This document shows, piece by piece, positions 34,523-46,222 of a stretch of DNA of 64,000 nt. Each line of letters opens with the position of its first letter. The first letter of the stretch is position 1. The notes beneath the pieces are model-generated. The model saw only the letters and a list, made by a program, of their open reading frames with translations, was not told where the DNA came from and searched no databases. A program made the position numbers and the translations under genes. Location of the stretch: NCBI GenBank assembly GCA_947034895.1, contig OX344761.1, forward strand, positions 28,284,863-28,348,862, given 5' to 3'. Source of the stretch: Rhytidiadelphus loreus (taxonomy: Eukaryota > Streptophyta > Bryopsida > Hypnales > Hylocomiaceae).

Positions 34523-35654
34523 CTATTTCTCCAACTGACTCCACAATGCAGGATCGTCATAATCCTTGATGAGAAAGGCTGCCCCCGCAGCAACGAGAGC
34601 AGGCCCAGGATTTGCGGTAGTGATGCCGACAACCGGCAATCCAGCGGCAACCGCCGCACCCAAACCAGCCGGAGAGTCCTGCAACAGAGACGTGGTGTCG
34701 ATAAGTGCCAAAAATCTATGTTCAAACATTTCTTCAAACCTCTTTTTTATGTTTTTCTATCAATTTTCCATGTTGCACTAAGTTGGAGCTCATAAATTTA
34801 GTGAACCTTCTCATATGTGAGTACCAGATCGAAGGAGGATGTGAGTGCAATAGCGAACCTCAAAAGCGAAAGCACGATCTGCCGATACTCCGAAGTGCTC
34901 GAGAGCCTGCAAATAAGGATCTGGAAATGGTTTGGCCCTTTTGCATTCACTCCCGATCACCAAATACTCAAAGAAGTCGGTGAGACCAACCGCCTCGATC
35001 ATCTGTTCGGCATTAAGCCGGGGAGCATTGGTTACAGCAGCTCGTCGAAAGCCTTTCTCCTTCACCCAATCAGTCAGTCTATGAAGACCGGCAACAGGAT
35101 CCAGATGCTTCGCAGCGAGACTGTATGACAAGGCGCATATCGAAATTTAGACACGAAATCGAAGACAAGAATCTACACTACTCGTCAGCAAGCAAGCGAC
35201 GCAATTTAACGTGAATGGAATGGATCCTCTCTACAAGACGTGAGAAGCAAAGTAAGACCTTCGGAAATAGGTTTCTTTGTCATCCAGCCAGTGGTCTCGT
35301 CGCTGTTGATCCCAGTCGGGAAAGAGAAACAAACCAATATCAGTATTGTGCTTTCCACTGATGAAGGCACTGAAAAATTCCTCCGTGATCGGGGTTCCAC
35401 CATTGTAACCCACCTGCAAAACCGTCACAGGTGAGCTGTGATCCTCCCACTTTTCATATCCACTCCGCATTACTTCCAGCATTTAGTTTTTCCCCAAAAC
35501 GTCTAATAAATTGCAATCCCAGAAGCGGGCGTAGTATATCGTCTATGTGAATGCATACCTCTAGCAGCAAATCACGGAAGGCAATGAAATGAAGAGGGTC
35601 GGAGTCGGCCAAGGTGCCATCCACGTCAAACAAGACAGCTTTGACAGAATCCAT
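34523..35654 (-). CDS. SGPP: HAD-superfamily sugar-phosphate phosphatase, SGPP type, four exons
   Basis: Exons: 35654-35559, 35413-35259, 35120-34859, 34678-34523. All junctions are GT..AG and phases close to 669 nt, 222 residues, stop TAG. HAD motifs in order: VLFDVDGTLADSDPLH (motif I, nucleophile Asp and acid-base Asp), AAVTNAPR (motif II), the Lys of KRAKPFPDP (motif III), and FEDSPAGLGAAVAAG (motif IV), the last created across the exon 3/4 junction. A helical cap lies between motifs I and II (ISGKHNTDIGLFLFPDWD). Layout and length match the Arabidopsis At2g38740 group (beta-phosphoglucomutase-like fold), soluble phosphatases acting on small sugar phosphates. No transit peptide is seen from this ATG; an in-frame TGA lies about 70 bp upstream in the leader. 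Intact and likely functional. Confidence 0.9.
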
Positions 35655-36740
35655 TGGAGGAAGTTGGCGATTGCTCGGTCCTGAACCACGATAGCATCCA
35701 AAGCAGAACGACCGTCAGCTTCGATCACCTAGAAATCATGACCTAATTAAAATCAACGCATCCCCAAGTTTGTACTTACCAAGACCCGTCACTGAGGACA
35801 GCATTTTGTTGGACTACCTCAGGCGCACTCCAACGATGACAGACGCAATTCTGCCGCACTTGCCTTGCCTCGCCTTGCCTTCGCCCAAATTACACAGTGT
35901 CAAGACCTGATGACTGGGTACTTTGTAAATTGCGTTCGTGAGCGATGTGAATCAACGAAGCCTCCTCATCTGCAAACAAGTACCACGATTCTAATCCAAA
36001 ATGTTAGCTCCCATCCATCACAACAAAGTCCTACGGCAGGACAGATGACCCAAACCCAAAAACCCAAAAAGAAACCCTAGAAGACGCGAAACATCATTCC
36101 TCTGCTACCTGTCCGTGCAAATCGGAAGCAATGACCCGCTTAACCCCAAAATCCCCTCAGCACAATTCTCCTTTCTCGTCTCTCACCAAAAGTAGTCCTC
36201 GACTCCCCGCAACCAAAAAATCAGACGATGCATCCAATCTCCTCACGAAACCGGCACGCCAACCCTGTCTCACTACAAGCACGAAAGTGGAAAAATGCAG
36301 CTTGCAATTGGAGACGGAAAAGTTTGAAGCTGTGGGTTGAAAAAGGAATCTGCACGCAAGCATATGCCAGACGTCAGAGAAGAAGAGGCAGTTCATTTTA
36401 TCACGGCGGCAGGTAATTACCGGGCAATTGACGAGCCCATCACCGTGAGCACGATCGCCTTCCCACCATCGAATTGAATCACATGTGGGCAGGCGAATTG
36501 AGCGACGCCGGAAGTACAAGTTATACGCACTTTCGTCCAGTTTGCAAGGAAGGGAAGGTCGGGAGGGCTTTCCGGCATAATTGGGGAAGCAGAGCGGCAC
36601 ACTTGGCGGTTGTCTGAGACCATTAGTTGAGATCTTCCGTGAAACAGGGAGCGTGTTCTCTTGATAAAAAAAGAAGGGGCCTAATAAGGTAGCAGCACGC
36701 ATAACCATCAATTTAAGGGTTTAAGACACAATGTCTCATT
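35655..36740 (-). promoter_or_regulatory. Upstream region of the SGPP gene, with a possible leader exon
   Basis: GC-richer than its surroundings. A GAAACCCTAG telo-box-like motif lies at 36070-36080. A candidate first exon runs on the minus strand from ATG at 36623 to a GTAATT donor near 36416. It would encode a Ser/Pro-rich start (MVSDNRQVCRSASPIMPESP) and later GGKAIVLTVMGSSIA. I could not splice it in phase to the phosphatase, so it could be 5' UTR, another gene's first exon, or chance. Confidence 0.35.
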
Positions 36741-36827
36741 AGGGCAGATTTCTGCGTTTTAAGAGATTGTGAGTTTTTGGATTGCGGGAACTGAGGGAAC
36801 GCTGTGGGAATGCTGTGGGAACGCTGA

Positions 36828-37808
36828 TCCAACGTGGCCAGGAGATGGCCACAGGCAGACGTTAAGTACCCCCCTCGAGTACCCCCCTCGAGTTAATAGG
36901 GGGGTATGTCGTTGGCCCCACTGCCTGGCCTACCCACTGCCTGGCCTATCCACTGCCTTTCCGCTTGCCCAGGGGCCCTTGAAGACTCCCTACATCTTCC
37001 CTCTCCAGGCACCGTTCCGTCCGTCTTCTGCCTTGGACAAATCACGAGAGCAAGGCCGAGTGAGTTTGCTAGTGTCTTGAAACCATAGAAAGTCAGTCAT
37101 GTTGCAAAATCGTAGGTGAGAGGCACGGTCCACACTTTAAAATTATAATTCCGGTAATTAATCCAAAAAGTGTGACACACAAATCCCTTACTCACTTGCT
37201 TGTGCGTGTGAAGTACAAGAAAACAAGATATTTATACAAATTGGATGGTAGGAGGTAAAGTAATCCATGTGGGATATATTAAGGGTTAGGATTAAGCTTA
37301 GTAGGAGCTCAATCTTCAAGTTATCCCATATCCTTTGATAAGGAACAATGGATTTTATTATAAAAACCACCTCTCCATCTAGCATTCTCACTAAGTATTC
37401 TAACTAAGCATTCTAATTAAGTATTGATGTAGAATTTTCTTACTCATCTTTTAACTAAGCAGCAACTTTATAATGTTAAATTATATTAATTATTGATTGA
37501 AGATTGTGTGGGTTGATATCTACTCCCATATGAAGTTTCTTGCTCTCAAAAATTAAAATTATCAATTGTTCAATATTAATTTCTCTAAAGATGTTGAAAG
37601 ACAAAATTTCTCCTTTTTGAAATGCTTAGAAAGCACACATTAAAAAGTTGCTACTTAGTTTAAAGATGAGTGGTTTCAAGACACTGGCAAACTCACTCGG
37701 CCTTGCTCTCGTGATTTGGCAGTGGGGCAGGCCAGGTAGTGGGGCCGACGACATACCCCCCTATTAACTCGAAGGGGGGTACTTAACGTCTCCCATGGCC
37801 ACATCGGA
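36828..37808. mobile_element. Foldback transposon-like unit, about 980 bp, with asymmetric arms
   Basis: The left outer end TCCAACGTGGCCA and the right end read inwards TCCGATGTGGCCA lead into shared GACGTTAAGTACCCCCC, then TTAATAGGGGGGTATGTCG, and inner ATCACGAGAGCAAGGCCGAG then GTGTCTTGAAACCA. The left arm (to about 37085) is about 120 bp longer than the right (37668-37808) because of extra repeats (CACTGCCTGGCC three times) and a unique stretch. The centre is AT-rich. No transposase is coded and no clear target duplication was seen, so the superfamily is not assigned. Confidence 0.7.
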
Positions 37809-38638
37809 TATAATTTTTTAATATATTTTTTAATATATTTTTTATTATTTAAATATTAAAAAATTAATATATATTTTTTAATTAAATTTTTTATTATTTA
37901 AATATTAAAAAATTAATATATATTTTTTAATTTTTAATTTAATATTATTATATTCTGATTGTAAAGGACTAGTTCCCAGTAATGGGAATAGTCCTAAAAT
38001 AGTCTCCCAAGTAGCTGAAATCTCCCCTAATGATTAATAAGACTTTCAACAAATTATTGGACCCTACTAGCAAAACAAAAAGAATTCCAATGCACTTTCA
38101 AATGTATTTTTTGGACACTGTGAGTAGAAGTTGTGAATTTTTGAAGGGCCCACTACAGATGCACCTAATACCAACATAAGGGTCTCATATTTAAATGTAA
38201 TACATCCTTGTAATCACATCTATTTATTTCCTAGGATTTTTTAAGATTTTAGAGGTGGTAGTTATGGGTACAGTGACGCTTATAGGTGCTACTACCTTAA
38301 TTGTAAAAAAATGCCCTCTTTTTTCTGCATTCTCTTGTATTTCCTTTGTCCCACTAAAAAACTCCAAAACCCTATCTCCTAGATTTTCCACGAGGGATTT
38401 ACTATATTTTTAGTTTATGTGCTAGTGATACATACATTCAAGAACTAGTAACTCATCCCCTAATATTATGCAAAATTGCCAGTTTAGACGCCATCATTTA
38501 GGCACCCAAAATCTATACAAAAAGTATCAAATTTGAGCATTGTTACTGAATGATGCCAATTCCTCATTCCTAATGATTTAAAGGTTACTGGCAACAATGG
38601 GATTGTAGAAATATATGCTCCCAACCTAAATACCACAA
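37809..38638. other. AT-rich spacer with short tandem repeats
   Basis: 37813-37960 holds tandem TATTTTTTAAT-type units (a 45-50 bp unit seen twice). The rest is unremarkable and non-coding. Confidence 0.6.
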
Positions 38639-38648
38639 CAAAGAAACC

Positions 38649-38870
38649 CAACGACGCTAGCATGCGAGCTTGGAGCGGCGAGCCTGCGAGCTTGGAGCGT
38701 GAAGTTTGCGAGCATAGAGATCCAAAATTATATAAATTTTGTTAATGATGTCTAAAAAAGGAAAGTTTTCAAAAAAATGCCTAAAATAGAAAAAAGTTAC
38801 TATTTATAGTAAGTGTTGTGGCCTATGACCGTGGCTCCTAAAACCGTGGATTTGGGTAAATTTTTTTTTT
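38649..38870 (+). repeat. Left terminal inverted repeat and sub-terminal motifs, copy B
   Basis: Three or four GCGAGCTTGGAGC-like units at 38649-38712, then CCTATGACCGTGG at 38822-38834 and AAACCGTGGATTT at about 38840. The same items recur, inverted, at 54275-54381. Confidence 0.75.
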
Positions 38871-39999
38871 TGGGTCTTCAAATTCTTATTTTCAATGTCT
38901 TCAGGCTTTTACTCATTTTGACTTTTTGGCAAAGTTAAAGCACTTACAACATGTGTAGAATGAGTACACAGCTTCAAGGGTAGTTTCAGATGAATACCTC
39001 ATATCATTGTTGTAGACATATGACTCCAATGTTAAAGTGTTTAGCATATAGAGTTCAAAATTTTGTTGTTAATTTCTAGGACTCGTTGTAAATTTGTAAT
39101 ATCCTACCTCATGTTCACATCTTTAAAAAATTTGTAGAAAATGGAAGAAGAGAAGGTTTAGGGGTTTAGGGTTTAGAAATGGAAGGTGTTGTACTAGAAA
39201 AAAAGATGAAGAAAGTGAGAACCTGAACGAATGAAATGAATGAAAAAAAAAGTGGATTAAAAAGAAGAAGAAGGTTTAGGGTTTCTGAAGGGAAATAAAA
39301 ATTGAGAATTACAAATGCAACTTAGGAAGACGAGAAAGAAATGGAAATACAAATGGAAGGGAAATGAAAAAATATTATAAAAGAAAAAAAAATGGAAAAT
39401 GAAAAAAAATAGAAAACAAAAAAAATGGAAAACAAAAATGGAAAAGAAAAAAAAATGGATAAGGAAAAAAAAAATTAAATGAAAGGAAAAAAAAGTGAGA
39501 AGAGACTAAAAAAATAGAAAAGGATAAGGAAAAAAAATGAAGTAGGCCAATAAAATCGAGAATGGATTGAATGAAAATGATTATAATATTCATATGTGTA
39601 ATACTGAATTAGGCGTTTAGGATCATTCACATGAACTCACCATAGAATAGTGTACGAATGAGAGTTTTCAGACATATTTTGAATTTCCTATACTTCAAAA
39701 ATGCCTACCTATTTTTTTTCCTTTATTTTTGTGAACAGCTAAAAAATGCATTGCATTAAAAAAAACCAAAAATGCAAACAATAGCCAAGTCACGGGTTTG
39801 CACAATGAAGAGAAAAGGACACAAGATAAACGAAAAGAGGAAAAAAACACACGAGTGAAGGCCCTCCCAAAAGCCAACCCATTTTCAATATCATGGTTTT
39901 CAAATCATTTCAATCGTAATATACTTACATGGATACAATACGAATGAAGTACATTTGAAAATGCGCCTATGTCTATTTGGGAACTGCAATGATTCCTGC
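38871..39999. other. Copy B left arm, non-coding, with telomere-like motif
   Basis: Holds GGTTTAGGGGTTTAGGGTTTAG at about 39155 and GGTTTAGGGTTT at about 39271 (plant telomere-repeat-like), then a long A/G-rich run at 39230-39540. The purine run produces open frames on the opposite strand that I consider spurious. Confidence 0.5.
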
Positions 40000-42900
40000 T
40001 CAAACTAGAAGTAGCTTTAACTCATTGAAGCTATAACTAGGTGCATGAATGAATTTGTCTTCGTTGACATCCATCTTGCAAAAGTACCTATACAAGTAAT
40101 ATAGGTGTTTGCAATTTACATACTGTTGTCGACCTCCAATAGCAGAAACAACCATATTTAGAAAGTCTGGGCATGTGCACGTGGGAAACAGGCCAATTGT
40201 AATTCGATAGATGTTTTTTTTATGATCTGCCCCTGTCTCCAGTGACACTATTGCACCTAAACCCGGATTGGGGATTAAGGTTACTCCCAAAATTTGACCT
40301 TTAATGTTTCCTGCACTCTCCTACTTATTCCGTTGTTCTATACTTGGTGTATTTCCAATCCTTCGAATGGTTCGGTTGTTTCTAACCGTTGGATACACAT
40401 CTGGATTCTTCGGTGGTGCTTGGTCAAATAAAATAGTGTTGAAAATCTTTGACATATTGAAAAGTCGACGAGGCGACAATGTAGGGCGTTGCTGAAGTTG
40501 GAATCCTGCATGCTGTAAGATCAGAGTTTCCTCCCGATTGAGGTGTGTTCTTGATAGAACTGGCCAAATGTCTGGCACCTCTGGCCAATCGATTATCCAT
40601 TTTCGCTTTGAGCCTTTGACACATCGTTCTATATCATCCCAACAAAACCAAAAGTCGACCACCACCTCTCGCTTACTTCCATACTCTACTTTTCTACCTC
40701 GATATGTTGGAGCTGGAGTTCCCTTCTTTCCCCTTGCAATTTTGGCAGTGCACTTCATATTTGACCCCCGCTGTTGAGCGTGACATTTTGCATTGGATTT
40801 GTGACTAATCCTTACAATATGCCACTTCGATATGTCACAGTCACTTTCACACGCAACAGTGACATGTGGAGAACTATTAGTGTCAGGCTCTTTACCTTTC
40901 TCCTGCAAGATGTCATTAGAAGTTGCTGTAGACCTCGTTCGCACTCGCGGTTGACTGAAATTCACTTTGTCCGGTCTGTGCGAGTCTCCATCATCTCCAA
41001 TGGGTACATCTAACTTCCTCTTTGTACTTCCAAAAACTTCTTCACCTTCCAAATGTGGTACACGATTTCCAAGCCCCTCTGCTCCAGGTAAAGTGTTCAA
41101 TGCTTCTGCAATTTTCTTAGGATCTCTGCTTTGTGTGGCAGCCCTCAACCTCAACTCTTCCTTAGAAGGACCAGAACCACATGCATGACCTCTAAGGTAT
41201 GCCCGATAGTTTGTCATTTGCATCCAAGCACGAATACTATCGTCACAAGTGGCATCAAATAAGTTGTTTCCCCTTTTCCCGGACATTTGCAGCCACTTGT
41301 TGTGGACCGTTTCAGATAAATTGCAGGACGGTAGGTCCAACATCTCTTCCAAATTCAATTTCTACATATTCAACCAAGTACAAGGTATAATTAGCACTTC
41401 ACTTTACAAACATCATAGACTTCTGTATTTACAAACTCAATTGTGGTCCACTTAATATGTCCTCTCATAAAGTCAAGGACAATCCAAGAGAAACTCATCT
41501 AGAAATATATTACCATATCAATAGCAAGAAGTACAATATTTATCCAACTTCTATATATAGGAAAATAATCACAATTTCTTTTAAAAACTAATTACTACTA
41601 GGCCATAGTTACTTTCAAAATATGGACTCCTACTACTCTCATATTTTGTTGAAGGTATGAAAATGAAGAGGTCTAGCAAATATCCAAAACAGAACCGTCG
41701 GACCCGACGGATTTATCTTAACCATTTAAGGGACCCCCACAATTTCAGTACTTTCTAATAAATAATCAACAAATTTTTAAAATACAGAAGTGAGCGGCTT
41801 AGGGTCAGTATATGAACACATGTAAATTATAGAAAATTACATGCAACAGTACAGATTCAGATTTGCATTCAAGAAATGCATCTCCTCAAAATAAAAAACT
41901 TGCAAGTATTGAAATAATGAATCCACTGACCATGTCCATGAAACCTCCCCATTGCCGGTACCAAAAATGCCAGAATGCTAGCCAATGGTCTAAGTGATGA
42001 AGTGATTCTTCATTTGCAGCTCCAGATGATAGCCACCAAGATCGTATTGCAATGTACCGTGTCTCAGCCTGGTCCATATTCTTCGAATCTTTGTACTGTT
42101 TACACAGAGAAATATGTTGATGTTGAAGTGCTTCTTTGATATATTTCTGGGTGTGTTTATGAAGAGAACTACTCCAATGCAACAAACATGTTCTCTCGCG
42201 ATTTTCCATTTCGTCATTGGCAGAGCCATTGTTGTAGACAATACGTACCGCGTTCCAATTGGCCATGGCACTATCTGCCATGAATCCTTTAAAGTTTGGC
42301 TGAGACACTCCATGCTGCTCCATAACAGCGTTCAAACTTTTCCAAAATTGTACCTGCACCACAGTATCTTCGGACTGCATATCGCACATGGCAATTGTCA
42401 TCACTTTTTTGTACTCAGCATCGTATACGTGGCAGGCCATTGTCGTCCAATCCTTCACGCGCTTCACGTGATCAAACATCAACCACGCATTCTGTAGATT
42501 CCCTCCTGGTTGCATGCGCTTCATGAGGTCCACTCCACTTCCAGGTCCTTCCGTCAGCATTTTAAAAATGTAAACCTTCTCCTTGCCTTGACCTGGGAAG
42601 ACGCTGTCATGTATGAATTCGAACTTCGACTCCTTTTTCATTATCATGATGTTGTCAATGATCCCTCCTCTGTTGTTTGAGCGAAATGACGAGATTACAT
42701 TCCGAATATTTGGAGATGAAAGATATTGGAAGCGGTCCATAACTTCTTCCATTTCCTCCCCCTTCAGCATCTTCTTCTCTCCTTCTCCGTTGTGAAATAG
42801 ATGATTAGTCAGAAAGTCTTTACTAGCAGAGAGAACAATTGCGGAGTTTGTGGCCGATGGTGTTCTAGAAACTTGCTCTTCTATGAGTCCAAAGATTTCG

Positions 42901-44090
42901 TGTGTAGAATCTCTGTACATTCCCTTCGCAACCGGGTGCTTGTGCTCTCCAAAGTAGATAGCGGCCCTACTCATTTCTGGATTATCACTGAAACAATAGT
43001 ATATCCTAGCACTACAAGTGCCAAGACACAAAGGTGGTATCTTGCACACCTTACAAACTAGAGTAGAGTCTTTAGGAGGACCATTTCCAACTGCAAAAGG
43101 AAATGATGTAAAGCCAAACCACTCTGTTTCATTCTTCATAGAAGCTCTTGTATAGTAATCACAGTTGGGGTTCTCACAAGCAAAATGGCCAGCACAGACA
43201 GACTTACGGAACTTGAGATTGTCGGAGTTGTTGATATTTGTAGTCATGACCCTACACCATGGATGTCCATCATACCGCTTGTCCATTCCTTCCAAGCTTC
43301 GCGCCGCTGATGAGGATGAAGTAGACCAGCACGGTGGCAGTTCGAAGATGACATCTCCATCAAAGACCACTGGAAGAAAGGAAACATGATGATGCTTCAT
43401 GATGGTCAAATCTATTGTAGACAATTCATTCCGAGATCGACGCATGTTGGCCAGTTTCCGCAAACAACCCATTATACTTACTTTGGAAGTTGGATATGGC
43501 TGTAACGGAGGACAAGGCATTGTAGATTGCACATGACTACTCGAAGGGCTATCAAATAGTGAATTCAATACAGCCTTCTTTCCAGTTGTAGTTTCAATCG
43601 AACCTCGTACATTCTCAACAGGCACATGAGGAGACTCTCCTTCCGATTCACTAGATAGTTCTATGATTGGATCTAATTTCTCTACCTTCACAGCATGAAG
43701 TAATGAAGGCTTCAAGAGAATCGGAGAAACTGGAGGACCTGCACTACGTGAAACATGTTGGACTATATATGGCATATCTACTGTTGAATTATCTAACTGA
43801 TGACTCAAAATTTCAATGGAAGCACCGAGCATGGAAAGAGGTAGTCCGTAAGCTCTATAGTTCCCTGGGGAAAGGTACTAGCACTGTCCTTCATCTTCCA
43901 CGAATTTCACAATAGGGACAAACTCTTTCACTTTGCCCAACTCAGACATCCTTTCTTCTTCAACATAGATAGAGGATTCTACAAATCTAAATCGGACATG
44001 TAGAAGATGACTGAGAACTCTAGCGTGTCCTCCGTCCTCCACTGGAAAAAGAAGAGGTACCTCATGACCATCTACTCGAATGCAAGCCAT
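40000..44090 (-). pseudogene. Mutator-like transposase with Cys/His finger, DDE core and SWIM finger
   Basis: Main exons are 43844-41925 (donor GTCAGT after FMDM) and 41361-40000. A first exon from ATG 44090 (MACIRVDGHEVPLLFPVEDGG) is likely, its junction unresolved. Near residue 211 of the 43832 frame a Cys/His cluster (CAGHFACENPNCDYYTRAS, then CKVCKIPPLC and GEHKHP) recalls GCM/WRKY-type DNA-binding fingers. Near 447-512 come FDHVKR, CHVYD and FKGFMADSAMANWNAVR, followed by CLLHW, in DDE-like order. CTCPDF with NCKHLYYLY (40190-40090) is a SWIM finger. TAG at 40321-40323 interrupts the last exon; copy A has Trp there. It may therefore be inactive unless read through. It starts about 1 kb from, and divergent to, the ParB-methyltransferase gene. 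Confidence 0.7.
41362..41924 (-). other. Transposase intron with a palindromic module
   Basis: Lies between a GTCAGT donor and an ATGTAG acceptor. At 41694-41711 it contains CCGTCGGACCCGACGG, and GGGACCCCC follows 25 bp later; this is one of five such modules in copy B. Confidence 0.6.
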
Positions 44091-45096
44091 CTTGAAAAAA
44101 TCATACAGGGAGTACTCACGGGAGAGTTCTAGCCAAAATCCAAAGCATAATGTGAGGAAGAATAGAAGTTCTAGAACCTACGATAGTCCATGACCATGAA
44201 ATGCAGAGAAGCAGAGCTCTGAACCACTTGTGAACTCATCACTTCCTTTTGTATTCACCCATGTAGTTTTTAAATCTTTTTCCACGAAAATGGAAGCCGC
44301 CATCTTCTTCCATTACATGACCATTATGTGTCATCCACTACATTAGGTATGTTAGACTACCCATGACAATCAAGGAATTCGGAATTGCCGTAATATGCCG
44401 CCATTTAGAATTACAAATTCATATTCCCATTTACATTCATATTTCGTCGAGGGTATCTTACCTACTTCTATAGCCGTGAAAAGTACCTTTGTCCATTGCC
44501 GCCATTCAATGCCATTATACCAAGGTTCATTACAAGAGTTATTAACTTAGTTAGGCCGCCTCTTCGATATAATAGCACACTATCCGAGGTTATGTGACCT
44601 ACCTCTACAGCCATTTAGAGTACCTCTGTCGATCGCCGCCTTTTACTGTCATTGTACCAAGGTTCCTTACAAGAGTCATAAACCAAGTTAGGCCGCCTAT
44701 TGGACATAATAGCACACTATCCAAGGTTGTCAGATTGTACTACACAGTGATATCAAGTGAAAGTTTAATGTTGTAGGTGCACCAAGTCGACTCTCACGCA
44801 TGATATTATGACAACCATTGAAGATCCTTGCCGTCACCGTCGGACACAATATGCTATTCTATGCTTCATGGCAGTTCCTTCAAAAACTATAAGAAGAAGC
44901 CATTCAAACTGAGGGCAGCCATTCGGATCTTCAGTTCTACTCTACACCATAGTTGAGTGTTAGTTTCGGAGGAGTCATCTCACTCATGCTTAGAGAGAAC
45001 GTTGATCAGCTGATTTGTAGTAAGTTGTTTACCGGGAGACGGAATAGGCGTAGATCACTCTACTTCTCGTCTTCGAGAGAATTGCGACGATCTAGG
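44091..45096. promoter_or_regulatory. Divergent intergenic region with a 137-bp tandem duplication
   Basis: Separates the two transposon genes and should hold both promoters. The block TACCAAGGTTC(A/C)TTACAAGAGT, then GTTAGGCCGCC, then ATAATAGCACACTATCC, occurs twice with an offset of about 137 bp (about 44450-44585 and 44587-44722). The duplication could be a regulatory repeat; no TATA assignment is certain. Confidence 0.5.
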
Positions 45097-46222
45097 ATGA
45101 CCCGTGGGAAGAAGCTAATGTCGAAGACAACCGATTCCAACGCAGATGTTTTTCCCAAAGTCTTGCGATTCAATGTCGGGGGAACGAGCGAGGAGGACAA
45201 TGCTGGTATTCAGAATTGTGATGCATTGCAAGAGATGTTAGAAGATACAACAACTTCAGAGCATCCAAGGGGACAGAGAGTCGATGGGAATGTAAGTTAC
45301 AATCTTTGTATAGCTTCTTTTGTTTTCTTTTGTATTCTTTTGTATGACCAAATTCACTGTTATTGCATTTGAACCCCAACTAAAGTGATCTCAGACAACT
45401 ATTCTAGTGCTTCCGCAATTAGGCTCTCTTCTCACTTCCATCCTCAAAGAAACTCATTTGCAAATTTAAATTAAAAATTGCCTCATCCTTTTTAGAAAGC
45501 TCGAGACTTAAGCCTTTTCCACATTATGTTGTTGTACATGTTCATAGAACCATCATCCTATTCTTCTAGTCTTATTCATTAAGTTTAATATGAAAAGTTA
45601 TTGGAAACACACTGAAATTATTTATTTTAATTATTTTTTCAGGATCCCCCAATTAATTCAGAATTACATTTCAAATTATTTTTTTCAGCCCCCCCAATTC
45701 AATTCAATAAGAAAAGAATTTTTTTATAATCAGTAGTACACCCTCCCCTCTCCTTCACTGTACTTATCTTACCACAGGCTGATGCTCATTCATATGGGAC
45801 TATGGTTATAAAGAACGTAATTTTGGGAAGCCTTATAATCAACAAAAAAGGAGAAACCTAACAAATTTTAGCCAGTTTGAGATCGTTGTCCGTGTCCCAA
45901 TGGCTGTGCACGGAGTTTCCCGCTCCGCTGTGTCATATCCTCTCCGTTCCCAATCCCGTGCTCTGAGCAGCCATCTTATTTTCGTTCCCCATCCCCCGCT
46001 CTGAGCCATCTCATCGTCGTTCCGTAAATGAAGGTCAGCCTTGAATTCAGATTTACCCCATCCCCTTCGCCGAGCAGCCAGATGAGCACCGAACTTTTTA
46101 AGCTCACTAGCTTATCCCTCTGCTGCTTATCCCTCGCGTGAAGAAAGCACCGAAATTTTCAAAGGCCGCCACTTATCCCTCACGTGAATCCCGGATTTGG
46201 TATTGGCTTGCAGTTGAACGCA

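Noticed and set aside
36157..36711. 184-aa minus-strand frame
   Set aside because: Another minus-strand frame in the same place has better start and donor signals; neither has a domain, and the longer one has no splice or composition support.
39375..39593. Phe-rich minus frame (72 aa) resembling a membrane protein
   Set aside because: Produced by an A/G-rich low-complexity run; the same effect is seen at 27399-27581.
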